A stretch of DNA of 64,000 nt from Ephemerocybe angulata (taxonomy: Eukaryota; Basidiomycota; Agaricomycetes; Agaricales; Psathyrellaceae), in contig JAACJK010000226.1 in NCBI GenBank assembly GCA_013368325.1, forward strand, positions 62,001 to 126,000, given 5' to 3'. The notes beneath the pieces are model-generated. The model was not told the origin of the DNA. It did not search any database and saw only the letters and a list, made by a program, of their open reading frames with translations. Of the stretch, positions 1 through 10,777 are shown in pieces. A program made the translations under genes and the position numbers. Position 1 is the stretch's first letter. Each line of letters begins with the position of its first letter.

Positions 1-32
1 TGGGCGTTACAGCTGACGGGGACGTTATGTAG

Positions 33-582
33 ATTATCTATTCTGAGGATCTCTATGTTGGATACAAGCACTATCAACATAGGAAGATCGACCCTCTCTT
101 TGCTTTCGGGTACGTTCCCCCGTCCCCGTCCTTCCTTCCGTATGCGTTCCACCCGAACTCATATCCTTCCCAGACACGGTCTATCATACACCACCTTTGA
201 GATCTCGAACTTCGCCCTCTCAAAGCCGTCGGTCTCGGGCACGGAGCTCACGCTCAAGGCCTCTGTCACAGTCAAGAACACTGGCACTGTGCCCGGCTCT
301 CAAGTCGTACAGGGCTACGCCACCCTTCCGAAGACTTCACACCTGACGCACCCCGCGCTGCAACTCAAAGCCTTTGCTAAGGTCCGAAACCTGGCACCTG
401 GTGCCGAGGAGGTCGTCGAGCTGGTGTTCGACAAGTATGCGGTTTCGTACTGGGATGAGAATTTGGATAGGTGGGTTGTGGAGAGGGGCGTGTATGGAGT
501 TAGCGTTGGGTGGGCGAGTGATAATATTGTGGAGAGGGGCGAGGTCGAGATTGAGAAGGGGTGGGAGTGGAATGGACTTTGA
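33..582 (+). CDS. GH3 beta-glucosidase, C-terminal part (fibronectin III-like domain), cut by window edge
   Basis: The last two exons of a glycoside hydrolase family 3 beta-glucosidase, which releases glucose from cello-oligosaccharides or other beta-glucosides. Exon 33-109 encodes YSEDLYVGYKHY and PLFAFG, joined across a 64-nt intron (110-173) to HGLSYTTFEISNF in exon 174-582. PLFxFGHGLSYT is the hallmark that opens the C-terminal Fn3-like domain. The domain runs on through VTVKNTGTVPGSQVVQGY to a natural stop. The frame before 33 has an in-frame TAG. A CTGAC branch-like site at 12-16 and AG at 31-32 make 32 a good 3' splice site, so I read the stop as intronic. The catalytic domains lie left of the window. 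Secretion is likely from the family but cannot be seen here. Confidence 0.85.
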
Positions 583-599
583 AATCTCTCGGTGAGAGG

Positions 600-1037
600 A
601 GTGTGAATAACTTGTATACGTATCTATCTTTGGAATGGAATTCGATACTGATCTGACTGTACCGCAAAAAGCTCTGAGTAATTCATACTAATGGGGGCAC
701 TGGCATCGCCCGCATGAAGATATTCACGTTGAAGCTCAGCTGTTTCTGAATGGGGCCCCCTTCGAAATTTCATGATAATTGTAACATGTATGTACGCGAA
801 AATAGACATTCGAGCGGCAGAATGAGTCCGATAGGGCCTCAGGGAAACACAAAGGGGAAGTAAGATATTAATGGAACACTTGAAGAGGAACTATTATAGC
901 GTACGCCTGATCCTTAAGTAGACGATTGATTTAAAGCTCCAGCTGGACGAACCCAAGCCAGCTGTACTACGAGTCACACTGTGAACTTCCCTTTCGTCCG
1001 AGTAGATTATTGCAAGGGTAACCCATCTCAGGCTCGC
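600..1037. other. Intergenic space, nothing recognised
   Basis: Shared 3' space between the convergent GH3 and F-box genes. No open frame with coding character, no tRNA and no clear repeat was seen. Confidence 0.5.
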
Positions 1038-2625
1038 TCAATCTAGCCGGAAACGAGACATATCCTGGACGAGTTCCTCCGATCCGAGGACATTGCAGGA
1101 AAGGCAAGCGACACCAGCTTGAAGCTCGAGATAGCGGAGAGCGGGAAGAAACTGGGGATCTTCGCGCCTTTCTGTGAGGAAGTCAAAGGTGCTCAGAAGC
1201 CCGTCGCTGATTCTAAGAACCTCAAGCTCAGAGAAAAGGGTCTCATGAGACAGAATATGAGTGTAGAGATCTTTCACGGTGTTGTAGTCGCCTTCGTCTT
1301 CAATAGGGGCCGCGTGGAGTTGGAACCATATGCCATGGAGGTTCATTTCTCGCAGAGTAGGACTGGAACTCGAGAGGAGACTGAGCAGAGAGTGCATCCC
1401 AAGTCTTCCTCCCTTCAAATCGCCCTCGGTTTGCGCACACCAAAACCCCCTGCCATCATCAAACATGATGGTGAGCTTCTCTAGTGCAGGAAGCCGAAGG
1501 CACGCAAGGTCATCGTCCAATCCCCCTTGGTCGTCGAAGGGATACACTTGGTACTCGTCCTGCGGATGTTCCACAAAAATCGCCAACTCATTCAGCCGCG
1601 GGAGAACAAGCATCCCGTTCTCCAAACATGCATTGAAGCCCGGAAGTCCTCTGGATCCCTGATATTGGCGCTTAAAGCTAAGCCGACATATTTCTAGACT
1701 CGCCCTACACCACGCGAGAACCTGAAAGATAGGCTCCCGGTGGTGGGCTTCACTCTTGAAGCCAGAAGCCAGAAGGTTCAGATCCAGAAAAGTTAGCTGG
1801 GACCAAGGGATTGCATACGACCAAGGGTTAAGGGAACCGTTCGCTTGGAGTAGGGAGTACAATGAGAGCTCAAGCGAAGTGAGCTTTGGGAGTGGGCAAC
1901 GGTGGGCTTCCTCAATCCTTGGAAAGTTGCGCTCCGCACCGTAGGTGTACCGGATGTCGTCGATGATCAGTCTGGCATGTCCCAGATTCACCCAGTCCTG
2001 CTGCTTTGCAGTGGCCGCGGATCTCGGTTGGGGAAAGAGTAGGTCGAGTGCAGTGTCTTCGTCGATTACGAGATCTAGGGTGTGGACACGAGAGCGAAAG
2101 GTTTCATCGGTGCGGAAAACGAAAAACGAAATGTTCCTGAAATCTGGCACGAGCTCGTGGCTCTAGATACACGCTCAAAGGACGCTCGCCAGACTGCTTC
2201 GCGTGCTCCTCAATCCGCTTGTGGAATTCGCGGTCGTTGATTTTGAGCGATTCGTGCCCGAGGTCCTTTGTGAGTTCTGGCAGGTGGTACTTTAGGTATA
2301 TCTTCGTCTTCAGAGAGTTTTCTGTCTTGATAATCTCCCTCCAGTGGCGGTCAATCTGGGAGAGTCCTTGAACAGTGGATCTGACCAGCCTTGGCGGTGT
2401 GACGGCGATAAGAGCATGTGCCACTAGAACGATTATATCCCGTGGTAAGGCATTCCCGTGGCTGCTCATATCCAAAGGTGAGTAGAGATGCGCTTCAAGA
2501 GTAGGTGCACGCAAAAGGGCCTGTTCTGATTCCAGAGTCTGGTAACAAGGCGCACACTTATAGGCCCCCAAGGCTGCAGCCTCGTGACAACAATGGAGCA
2601 ACTCAACGTAGGCACGTCCATTCAT
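1038..2625 (-). CDS. F-box-like / leucine-rich-repeat protein with an internal frame break
   Basis: Two overlapping open frames on the minus strand read as one gene. The N-terminal part (from ATG at 2625) contains the agaric F-box-like pattern LSQIDRHWREIIKTENSLK, then GERPLSVYLEP. The C-terminal part (from about 2120 to the stop at 1038) is rich in LRR-like segments such as LPKLTSLELSLYSLL, SQLTFLDLNLL and LPALEKLTIMF. Such proteins are thought to be substrate adaptors of SCF ubiquitin ligases. The two frames differ by one base. Removing one T from the T runs near 2116-2126 (A runs on the plus strand) joins them smoothly (EHFVFRF to RTDETF). A 58-nt intron with weak donor GTCTGG would also join them but would delete the GERPLSVYL segment. 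The frame stays open upstream of 2625, so a further 5' exon is possible. A palindromic promoter element lies at 2715-2730. Confidence 0.55.
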
Positions 2626-2714
2626 AGTGTGCCATTCTGCAAAGCACTCCTTCTCAGCGATCCATTGCCAGGCTTTGTTAAACAACGCATCTTGTCACAA
2701 TGAGGAGCGTGTGA

Positions 2715-2752
2715 GCGCTTAAATAAGCGCCAGGCGCAATGACAAAGCGCGC
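2715..2752 (-). promoter_or_regulatory. Palindromic element plus GCGCTTTGTC box (copy 1)
   Basis: Plus-strand GCGCTTAAATAAGCGC at 2715-2730 is a perfect 7+7 inverted repeat with a 2-nt centre. It is followed after 10 nt by GACAAAGCGCGC (2741-2752). The same two blocks recur with the same spacing at 44118-44155 and, rearranged, at 14073-14123. It lies about 90 nt upstream of the F-box-like gene. Binding by a dimeric regulator is inference. Confidence 0.6.
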
Positions 2753-2897
2753 CCGTCGTGGGTCTCAAGTAAAGCCATGCCACGAGCTAAATACCTTTCA
2801 TATACATCTTCACGTTATACTATCTCGCAATTGTATACATCTTCCGCATCCCGCCTCCAAACCGCTTATCCGGAACACTTGGTAAGCCAAAGGGGGC

Positions 2898-3302
2898 TCA
2901 GAAAGCCGCCTTGAAATACTCGACATCATTCTTCGCAAAAGCTGCATAGATTTCTTCCCTCTTCTCCTTAGGAATCTTTGCCTGGTGGAACTCTCCCGCA
3001 CTGTCGAGTAATCCGTAGCTGTCGGGCTCGACGCACTCTCCAGTGGAGTTGCTCGCCGCGGCAAGGTCCTCAGCGCGCCCAGAGAGAGGCTCGCGCCTCC
3101 CAGCCAGGGAGAACCAGAAGGCAGAGAAAACTAGTAAATTTTCTAGTAAGCATTCTAATAGTTTAACAAGCTCAGGGTAGGAAGATGCCTTACTGGCAAA
3201 GCTAGGGCTGAGGCAAGTCGTGCCAGTGACGGCGTTGGTTCCGCCGGTGCATAAGGTTTGGGTGAACGCAGTAGTGGCGATGCTATAGTATGAGTGAGGC
3301 AA
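2898..3302 (-). CDS. Orphan protein, C-terminal exons of an incomplete gene model
   Basis: An open minus frame with coding character at its 3' end (ECVEPDSYGLLDSAGEF, then IPKEKREEIYAAFAKNDVEYF before the stop). A probable 63-nt in-frame intron (donor GTAAGG, acceptor TTTACTAG, about 3127-3189) splits it, so the upstream exon would hold LCTGGTNAVTGTTCLSPSF. No start methionine is visible; the frame opens after a stop near 3303. Upstream exons may lie in 3310-4050 but I could not assemble them. The Cys-containing first part and its position beside the secreted 277-aa gene at 4053-4948 hint at a related secreted protein, but direct similarity is not convincing. Function unknown. Confidence 0.35.
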   Translation of the reverse strand: MPHSYYSIATTAFTQTLCTGGTNAVTGTTCLSPSFASKASSYPELVKLLECLLENLLVFSAFWFSLAGRREPLSGRAEDLAAASNSTGECVEPDSYGLLDSAGEFHQAKIPKEKREEIYAAFAKNDVEYFKAAF

Positions 3303-4052
3303 GTAGGATGCACTTTAGTAAGGCATGATCCATTGAGGTGTGTGGTGAGCCGTATACCTTCCTCCGGAGCTAAGCCTCTGGCTAGCCCAGGGGTTTCCAC
3401 CGCTGGTGCAGCACTCAAGGTATACCGGATGCACTTGCGGTGCTTTGGCAACATGGCCTCAATATTCGGTGCCGCAGTGTCTTAAGTAGGATACTAGGTA
3501 AGTGGGTCTGCTGGGCGCTTAAGCCGTAAGGGCGTTGTTCTTCTGATTCGGATCCCGGCAAAGCTGATGGAAACACACAACCTATACTGGCCCTGTTTCG
3601 CACGGAATAGAAGCGTGCTGTTGAGTACTGACTTTAATTCAAGTTATAGTCCCCGACGCCCGGGCGTCTCAGAGAAGGAGACTGGACACCGATTAGAACA
3701 CAAGCAAAGAGGACTGATAACAAGAGACCCCGAGGGGGCTATTCGATGGCGAGAATGACTTCTTCTTGTACAACTTGGGGTGTTGTCCGTACTCGACGGT
3801 GCCTCCTCCCGCCCATTGCCCTGCGCCGGCAACAGGGCGGGGATTTGACACCGCAAAAAGGTACTTGACTGCCCATTCGAGTTCCGGTTAGGCCGTTCTG
3901 AGCGTCAGAGTGGCAGTCAATGCTTCCATACTGACTGACCGGGCGCGACCGTATTCCAAGTAGAAAATCTCAATGTGTTATAGGCTCTGCGCCAAATCAT
4001 CATGGTCGGAGACCACGAGATCTGTAAGGACTAGCATAATGTGCAATATGCA

Positions 4053-4948
4053 CTACACAACAATTGTCGAGTGGCAGCGCTTGCTCCCCAGAAGGGAAAG
4101 ATCGTCAGTCAAGTACTTTTCCATAACGTCGCTGAGAGCTCCCTGCTTTGCGTCCTCCTCAGCAAGGACTCTCATCGCTTCCATCTGCCTCCCACTCAGA
4201 CCATCCCCGTGAAGTTCAATATACTCTTTAAAGAGAGAAATCTTCCCCTCCCTGACCACCAAAGTATCCAAATCAACGACGTCCCCAAACGCGTTCAGCT
4301 TGTAGAGCGCGCTCTCAGCGAATGGTCTCCCCGCTTCACCGGTCTTCTCCCGGATGTACACAACATCAGGAGAGACAGTCTCCTGGCAACCTCGCTGAAT
4401 GGGAGAGCCATCAGCTGTCGGGAGAGGTTGAGGTTCGCCAGATGTCACATTCGAGTACCGGCCAGGTGGGCAAACGCTGGGCCAGTCCTTGCAGAAGTCC
4501 CAGCCCGCGCTTGCAACAGTCTTTGCACCACCCTGATTGAGGCACCCATTTCCATGCTTTGGAATTGTTCGCATGCAGCGACTTGTGTCCAGCCCCATAC
4601 TCCATCCAGCGTCTCCGTCTGGGAGGTCTTCGATACCATACATCGAGACGCTGTGGTAATAGATCTATGTAGGTAGAGTCAGTGGCCAGCGGCCAGCCCC
4701 CAAGTATGCTTCTGATAACAACGCACGTATGTAGGTGGGTTGATCCCGCGTGTATCGGTACAGCAGCGGTTGGGAATCATCCATGTGCATGATTTGGCCC
4801 GGTTCGCTGGGTTACACGTAGTCGATCCGTCGTACAGTGTAGCGATTGCGCCTTGACAGTCACAAGCTTGGGCAGAGACCTTTTCCAGCCAGGCCAAAGA
4901 CGTGATAACCGCAAGAGAGTTTCGTACAAAAAGGGAAGCAAGTCCCAT
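4053..4948 (-). CDS. Secreted Cys-containing orphan protein (277 aa, two exons)
   Basis: The ATG at 4948 opens a signal peptide (hydrophobic VRNSLAVITSLAWL, then VSAQA). Exon 1 (4948-4727) continues with a Cys-rich stretch (ACDCQGAIATLYDG, SCTWMIPNRCCTDTRG). A 62-nt intron (4726-4665; donor GTGCGT, CTGAC branch, acceptor ACATAG) leads to exon 2 (4664-4053). Exon 2 has more Cys (GWDFCKDWPSVCPPG, IQRGCQE) and then an acidic, helical, Cys-free C-terminal half. I recognise no family. A TATA-like TATATA lies about 75 nt upstream (5022-5029). Frame and phase are consistent throughout. An apoplastic or cell-wall role is only a guess from the signal peptide. Confidence 0.7.
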
Positions 4949-5450
4949 AGTGGTAGCTTTGGCGTGTGTGATTGGAGTTGGATCGACACCCGGTTTCTTG
5001 ACGAGATCGTGGATTCAAGACATATATACTGGTTGAAATGCTAGACGGGACTTCTCTTCTTTAGGCGCCTGGGAACGTGTGAGAGAGTTGGTGAGTCAGC
5101 TGCACAAGCGATTCATATGGCGCAGGAGCTCTGTCGGATAAAATGACCATTAAATACAGCGCTATCAGCGTCGCGTGAGCCTTAGAAGCAACCCAGTTGT
5201 GAAAGTCTTTGTTTCGTTTGAAGAGCTGACGTGAAAGAACCCTTGGATTCAGAGGCTGGGTCACCATCTTCTTTGCCGGCCCCTGGAAGGCCGAGGCATG
5301 CAGACGAGGAATTTCAACTTCCCTCTCGTTCTTCTCAAAGCCAAGCGCGATATTACATTTGCATTGTGCCTCATACAAGCTTTGATGTCAATATATGCCT
5401 GCCCGTGGCTTTATCCATTGATCAATCATTAGCCAGTAACTATGGCACGC

Positions 5451-5509
5451 GCGCTTGCCCTTAAGCGCGCTTTGTTCAAAGTTCACACGAAAGTTCTCGT
5501 ACATATAAA
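5451..5509 (+). promoter_or_regulatory. Degenerate palindrome, GCGCTTTGTT box and TATA box
   Basis: GCGCTTGCCCTTAAGCGC (5451-5468) has the same arms as the palindrome at 2715 and 14073 but a wider centre. It runs into GCGCTTTGTT (5467-5476). A TATAAA box follows at 5504-5509, about 55 nt before the ATG at 5562. Confidence 0.5.
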
Positions 5510-5561
5510 GCGACGAAACTGCTCCCGAGCCTCCCACATTCCTTTGTCCCATACCACCATC

Positions 5562-6575
5562 ATGGCCTCCCAAACCAAGTCGGCAACCAAATCCACTTCC
5601 TCGTCTAAACCTAGAGTGTCTAGTCTCCTGGCACCAAAGTCCAAGACAGATGCTGGGGACCTCACGCCCGCTTCCCGGCCAGTCACCATTTCATCTCCAA
5701 TGACCTTGCAGAAGAAGGTCGCAAGTGTACATGTCCCGAAGGCTCTCCCAGTGGCCACATCATCCGCAGCCAAGATCAAGAAGGCCGATTCTTCTGCCGC
5801 CTCTTTCGTATCCGACGACTCTCGCTGGCCTAAAGACGTTCGGGCCTCTGGAACCACTGGACGGTCTGAACCGTCCGTAAAGGGGACGGATTCGCGTCCG
5901 AATTCTGTGCTCTCGGCGACCACTAATCTGCGATCCGAGTCTGTCTATTCTCAGATGAGTACGGAATACGACCAGGAGAAGCATCATAATAGTCTGGCGC
6001 CTGGCTCTTACGCTGAGTCGAGCGCAAGCTCTCGTCCTTACTCTGACTCGCCGACGGTCACCGGCTCTGTCTATTCCAACGGAAGCATGACGTCGACGAG
6101 CACATTTCAATCTGGGGCAGCTTTCTACAATGGACAGCACAACTTGGATGTCGTGTCTCAGCAACTTCCGTCCGCCCCTCTATCAGTGTACAGTCTCGAC
6201 TCGCTGGTGGACCCGTTCCGCGGCCCAGGCTCAGCTGAGGCGAAACTACCCAAGGCCCAGCATCCGTCTGGCACATCCACCCCATCTACGAAGACGGAGA
6301 ACGTCGTCGCCAAGGGTCAGCTCCACCCGGACATCCCTCAATTCGCGGTACCCGTCGCGCCCAGAACGGTGCAGCTGAGCCCTGGAGTGTGCTTTTCGTA
6401 TCACGAGAGCAAGGGACCCTGTGCGTCCAAGAGCACGAAGCATCCTGCAACTCGCGCATACCTTGTCCTCCCTCCTGGACTTAAAGTTGTCCCCATTGCT
6501 GGGAATTCGGGGATAGGGAGCAACGCGGGGCCCAACATGTGGGTGATCGTCGACGCCAATCATGAAGAGGTTTAG
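5562..6575 (+). CDS. Ser/Thr-rich disordered protein (337 aa)
   Basis: Single-exon gene. The ATG at 5562 (ACCATCATGGCC context) was chosen over the upstream open frame because it lies about 55 nt after a TATAAA box. The first 270 residues are low-complexity Ser/Thr/Pro/Lys sequence (KSTSSSKPRVSSLL, SESVYSQMSTEYD, SDSPTVTGSVYSNG) typical of disordered regions. The last 60 residues are more ordered (GVCFSYHESKGPC, RAYLVLPPGLKVVPI, MWVIVDANHEEV). There is no signal peptide or membrane segment. No family recognised. Its promoter shares the AAGCGC and GCTTTGT words with other small disordered-protein genes in the window. Confidence 0.75.
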   Translation: MASQTKSATKSTSSSKPRVSSLLAPKSKTDAGDLTPASRPVTISSPMTLQKKVASVHVPKALPVATSSAAKIKKADSSAASFVSDDSRWPKDVRASGTTGRSEPSVKGTDSRPNSVLSATTNLRSESVYSQMSTEYDQEKHHNSLAPGSYAESSASSRPYSDSPTVTGSVYSNGSMTSTSTFQSGAAFYNGQHNLDVVSQQLPSAPLSVYSLDSLVDPFRGPGSAEAKLPKAQHPSGTSTPSTKTENVVAKGQLHPDIPQFAVPVAPRTVQLSPGVCFSYHESKGPCASKSTKHPATRAYLVLPPGLKVVPIAGNSGIGSNAGPNMWVIVDANHEEV

Positions 6576-7206
6576 AATGTAAATCGTTTACGAGGATCGT
6601 TGGTATTCTTATGGATGTTCATAATAATTCTTTGCTTTAATCTCAAATAAAGTACTGGGTTTCGAATAACGGTCGTTTGGGACACTCCTGGCCAGCAGGC
6701 AAACACTGCCATCGCAGGAGGAGAGCAGCTGGTAAGCGCCGAAGTCCAACTTTCTTGAAAGTTGTGGTACAAATGGCCTCAGAGAACCAAGGGAACACGC
6801 ATAATATGCCTAAATGACGCACCCCAGCACCCCTTTTCAATAGTGCATCCTCTCTGGAAGACCTTCCTTGGCTGACGTGCGATAGGCGCCCGTGTGAGTA
6901 AATGAATGTCTCGGTACGTGAGTTCTCCTGAGACAATTATTCAGCAGGGTAGTATATTTGTATTCCAAAGGGCTATACCAATGATGAATAGGTCATCTCA
7001 AAGCAAAAGAACAACCAGATGAATTCTCCTGGTCCAACCAGATAGTCCGATACCCAAATCGGGAAACCTAACCTTATGTAATGTTCGAATCCCGTTCAGG
7101 CCTGATTTATGATTTCACCTCTTGAACTGCAACTTCCACCACGATTTCTGTGCCATCTTCATCCTTTATTGCTCCTCATTTTCTGACTGCATTTATCACA
7201 GAAGAA
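6576..7206. other. Intergenic space, nothing recognised
   Basis: About 630 nt between two plus-strand genes. It must hold the terminator of the 5562 gene and the promoter of the 7207 gene. No further gene seen. A tRNA-like GTTCGAATCC at 7083-7092 lacks a pairing T stem. Confidence 0.45.
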
Positions 7207-9592
7207 ATGAGTACAGGGGCCCCTTTGCCTCAAGGAAAGCCCCTTGGGTCACAAAGGTCAATGTACACCCCAGTGTTTTACAACGCGTCGCAGCAGCCAT
7301 TGTGAGTTTAGCATGGTTTAAGTTCTAGATATACTCTCTTACAACCCATTTTACAATTTTGAAGCTCCAAACCCTCTGCTAAAGGGAAAGAACGGGAGCG
7401 AGAGCGGGTCAAGAACATCACGGTCCCGAATCTCAGCTCAGCAAACCTCAAACGGCTTGAAGCGCTTTCAAAACGACACATAGCCCTGGAGCACGTCGAG
7501 GAGGTACCAGCATCGAGGAGCAACTCGGTAGACGACGACAGAGGCCAAGGGTCGAGCAAAGCCGTGGAGGAAACTCCAGACGACGACATGTTCCAACACG
7601 ACCTTGCCGTTGGACTCGAGCGCAAGGTCGCCAGCAACCCCCGCATCCGACGGCTGCGAAAGAAACTTGCCGACGCACTCAAGGAAGCGCACCACGACCC
7701 GACGCACGGAAAGTGGGAGGTCGTCACACATCTCGTGCGGTTAGGCGTCACGATGGGCGGAACGCGATGGGTAGGGGCGCGTGCCGACCGGAAGCCAATG
7801 GACATCGGGGCAGAGGGGATAGGGTGGTGCAACGCGAAGACGGAGAAGGAGTGGTTCGAGTGGGAAAAGAAGTTCTTGCACGAACAGGGTTTGAAAAAGC
7901 GAGTGGCGGAGTGGACGAAGAGCGTCGTGCCAGCCGCACCCGACGTCGACGACACGGGATCCAGCGCGACGGTGGTGGAGGAAGTGGCCATCGTGAACGC
8001 ACCCAAGGTCATCGACCCTCTGCAGCCCAAGAGCAGTCAGCTCAGCTTCTCCACGGCGAAGCGCACGGGAACCGCGGCTGCGCTTCGTGCAGGCGGCAAG
8101 CCCCCAGGAAAGCATATCGCGGATCTGTCAGATATGGTGCGTGTTCTCATCATTGCTTAAACTACAGAATCTAACCTAGTGACAGTCTATGCCCCCACCC
8201 TCGTTCCCCGAATCACAAATCATCGCATCGACACCCAAACCTCCTTCACACTCCCAGTCAGCTCAAGCTGAGCACCAGCAGAGCAACGTCTTCTCTGGAC
8301 GACCTCTTGCCATCCCATCCTCCCCTCCCATTCGAAGAACATACGGCAGAGGCTCCCGGTCCCCCATGCTCTCCTCTCCTACCGCCCCTCGCCTTCCCGA
8401 TCCGCCACTCAGCCCTACGAGGTCTGTCACCAAGGCCCCATCCATGCCCGTACTCCCATCCCCCAAATCTCCTGCGGCACTGAGGAACGCCTCTTCAGTG
8501 GCCTCGCCTTCTTTTATGAATGGCGCGCGATCCAGGGTGCTAGTGCCTATCAGCCCTAGTCGGGCACGACCGAAGCCAGCATCACCACGCAACCCTTTGA
8601 AGCGAAAGCTCTCATTCTCGGGACAAGACGAAGCCGCGAAGAAAACCAGAGTTGACGCGGATGACGCCGCCGCCGCCGATGAAGTCGCCACCCCTAAGAA
8701 AGCGACAGCACTCCCCACCCTCACAGAACTGCTCTCAAGCGCGAAGAAGACGAGGACGCCGAAGCGGAAGAAGCTCCGCAGAAGTATACTTCCCGAGGCC
8801 CTATCTCTCAGCGAGGCCACCACACAAGATCCCCAATCCATACCCGGACTCACAGTCGCAGGTCCAAGCTCCCCCCAAGCACAAGAGATTCCCCGGGACC
8901 CCTCATTCGACAGTCTCGAACAGTCCGTATCTCGACAGGTGGACCTCAACGCCCTACCGCCGGGCGACTACAGTATCGGGATGGGCCAGTTCGACGGGCT
9001 GGAGATGAACCCATATGCGGCGGGATCGGTGTACGACGACCTCGACCTCGCATCGCCCGCGAAGAGTCTGTCATCGCTGGCTGGGTCCGACAGTGAATCC
9101 GAAGAGGACGAGCTGCACGATGACTCCGAGTTCAACCTGGAGTTTGACCCGCAGTTTGCGTCGACGCAGAAGGATGACCAGGAGAGGCTGCGGGCGGCTG
9201 CGACGGGGGAGAGAGTGAAGCCAGGGTTCTTTTCGAGCAGTAATCCGTTCTTGGCTCCGCTGTCGCAGCAGGATTTGGCGTCGCCGAGGGCGTCGTTGGC
9301 GGGCTCGGGGAGGGCGTTCTCGTCGTCGCAGCCGTCGGCGGTGTATGGGAAGTATAATTCGCAGTTTGATGTGAGGGCGAGGGTGGAGGAGGTGGATCGG
9401 CTTCTGGGAAAAGATTTGGATCTGGATGTTGATTATCGGGAGGTGGAACGCGCGAAGGAGGTTGACGTGGACGAGGACGAGGACGAGGACGAGGGTAGCG
9501 ATGGGGACTCGCCGTTAAGACGGAAGGCGAAGGATGATGATATCTTCAGTGGGTGGTTGAAGGACGTTGTCAGTGATGAGGATGAGAACTGA
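7207..9592 (+). CDS. Nuclear-looking orphan protein (757 aa, three exons)
   Basis: Exons 7207-7301, 7365-8136 and 8186-9592; introns of 63 and 49 nt have good GTGAGT/GTGCGT donors and in-phase acceptors. The ATG at 7207 gives MSTGAPLPQGKPLGSQRS. Residues about 45-240 form the only ordered part (LKRLEALSKRHIALEH, RIRRLRKKLADALKEAHHD, EKEWFEWEKKFLHEQ). The rest is Pro/Ser-rich and acidic. Basic clusters such as KRKLSFSG and TPKRKKLRRS resemble nuclear localisation signals. The tail is strongly acidic (VDVDEDEDEDEGSDGD) and ends DDDIFSGWLKDVVSDEDEN. Charge pattern and short C-terminal motif suggest a nuclear, chromatin or replication/mitosis protein, but that is inference. No named family recognised. 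Confidence 0.75.
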
Positions 9593-10660
9593 CGAGCGGT
9601 GCTAAATTCTAATGGACGATGAGGGCGACACCTTCGAGATTTGTGGTGGAATATCTTGATGTACATCTACCGGTTTTCAAGGATTGCTGTACGTGTTCTG
9701 TGCTATTGCTCTGAGGGCTTCCTCTGTATACTGTGTGGCTTTCCCGATAGCCTTGTCTTTCGACCTCGAACGAGGCTAGACAAGTAACATTTGACGCTTC
9801 TTATTTTTCACTGATAAAACGAGGCAACGAAGTCCCCGTTATCTATCAAGGGTGCCTGCCAGCCTACAACCTTAAACAGAACGCTAAAAAAGCTTCGTCC
9901 AAGGTGCATGATTACGTGTTCATTTCGAGGCCTGCACCACGCCCTACCTCCCCCACCTTCCGATATCCCTTCAACGCTGCCCCAACGCTGCCCAGCGTCG
10001 ACCTCAACGTTGCAAGCTCCCTTCGCTTGCGCTTCGCTATCCTGAACGAACGACAACCCCGCCCAGCGAAGTTCGATCGCCACAGCCCAACCAACGATTT
10101 CGCCCAGTGCCAGCAGCTTGTTCGGACGAAATGAAGACCTCGCCCAGCGGGAATCAACCCCATCGACCATTTGACGACCTCGCCCAGCAAGATTTGACCA
10201 ACGCGACCCAGAGGCGACCTCCAGGGCCCCATATCACCGAAGGACGCTTCATGCTATGACCGTAGACGCACCCAGATATCGGTTTGCCTATCGCTTTCCT
10301 CTCCTTTGTTTGGCCACTGACTGTGCTCGAGCTGGGTGAGGATACGATGGCGACGAGTGCGAGGTGCGCAAATCTCTTTCCTTGGCTAGCGTCCATACTT
10401 ACGATCACCTTTATGCTGTGCTTCCCGTCTTCCGCTGAGTTACTCGTGCTCCAGCGTGGCTTGAACCGATCCAGTCATCGTGGTAAGTCTCCCGCTTCCG
10501 TCTTACATTCGCGATCCCTGCGCTCGGCGCTCGTCAGCTCAGGTACGCGGCGTAGCTTGGTAGTAGTCTCTCTATATGTAGTATGTATATGACCGAATAT
10601 ATTGATTTTCCCCAATATTTGCCATCCGGGGTCGAAGTACCGCGGCTCGTTTCCTAAATC
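9593..10660. other. Intergenic region with degenerate 40-nt periodic repeat
   Basis: No convincing gene. Between 10061 and 10187 the word GCCCAG recurs at 10061, 10102, 10142 and 10182, in CGCCCAGCGAA-type contexts. Open frames here on both strands look like products of the repeat rather than proteins. Confidence 0.45.
10061..10190. repeat. Degenerate tandem repeat with about 40-nt period
   Basis: GCCCAG starts at 10061, 10102, 10142 and 10182 (spacings 41, 40, 40). The last two copies also share ACCTCGCCCAGC. The rest of each unit is diverged. Confidence 0.45.
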
Positions 10661-10713
10661 AACTTTTCATTTCTGGGGACCGCTGCAGATCTGTGGCAGA
10701 TCTGTTATCGACA

Positions 10714-10777
10714 GCATTTCTGCTGAGCACAGCAGATATTGGATCTACCCCATTTCTGCAGTGCTCAGCAGAAATGC
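10714..10777. repeat. Long perfect inverted repeat (17-bp arms, 30-nt loop)
   Basis: GCATTTCTGCTGAGCAC at 10714-10730 is matched exactly by its reverse complement at 10761-10777. The word ATTTCTGC also recurs at about 10752 and 10789, and GCAGAAAT/CAGAAATGC at 10768 and 10809. Another direct repeat, CAGATCTG, lies just upstream (10686-10704). It could be the hairpin end of a mobile element remnant. Confidence 0.6.

Noticed and set aside
1..32. In-frame TAG in the GH3 gene as evidence of a pseudogene
   Set aside because: A CTGAC branch-like site and an AG at 31-32 with correct spacing make it intronic.
3350..3428. Inverted pair CCGTATACCTT / AAGGTATACCGG as transposon ends
   Set aside because: The arms are short and differ by one base, no target-site duplication is visible, and the element would be only about 80 nt.
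7070..7105. tRNA-like T-loop GTTCGAATCC
   Set aside because: The flanking bases do not form a T stem, and no acceptor, D or anticodon arm can be drawn.
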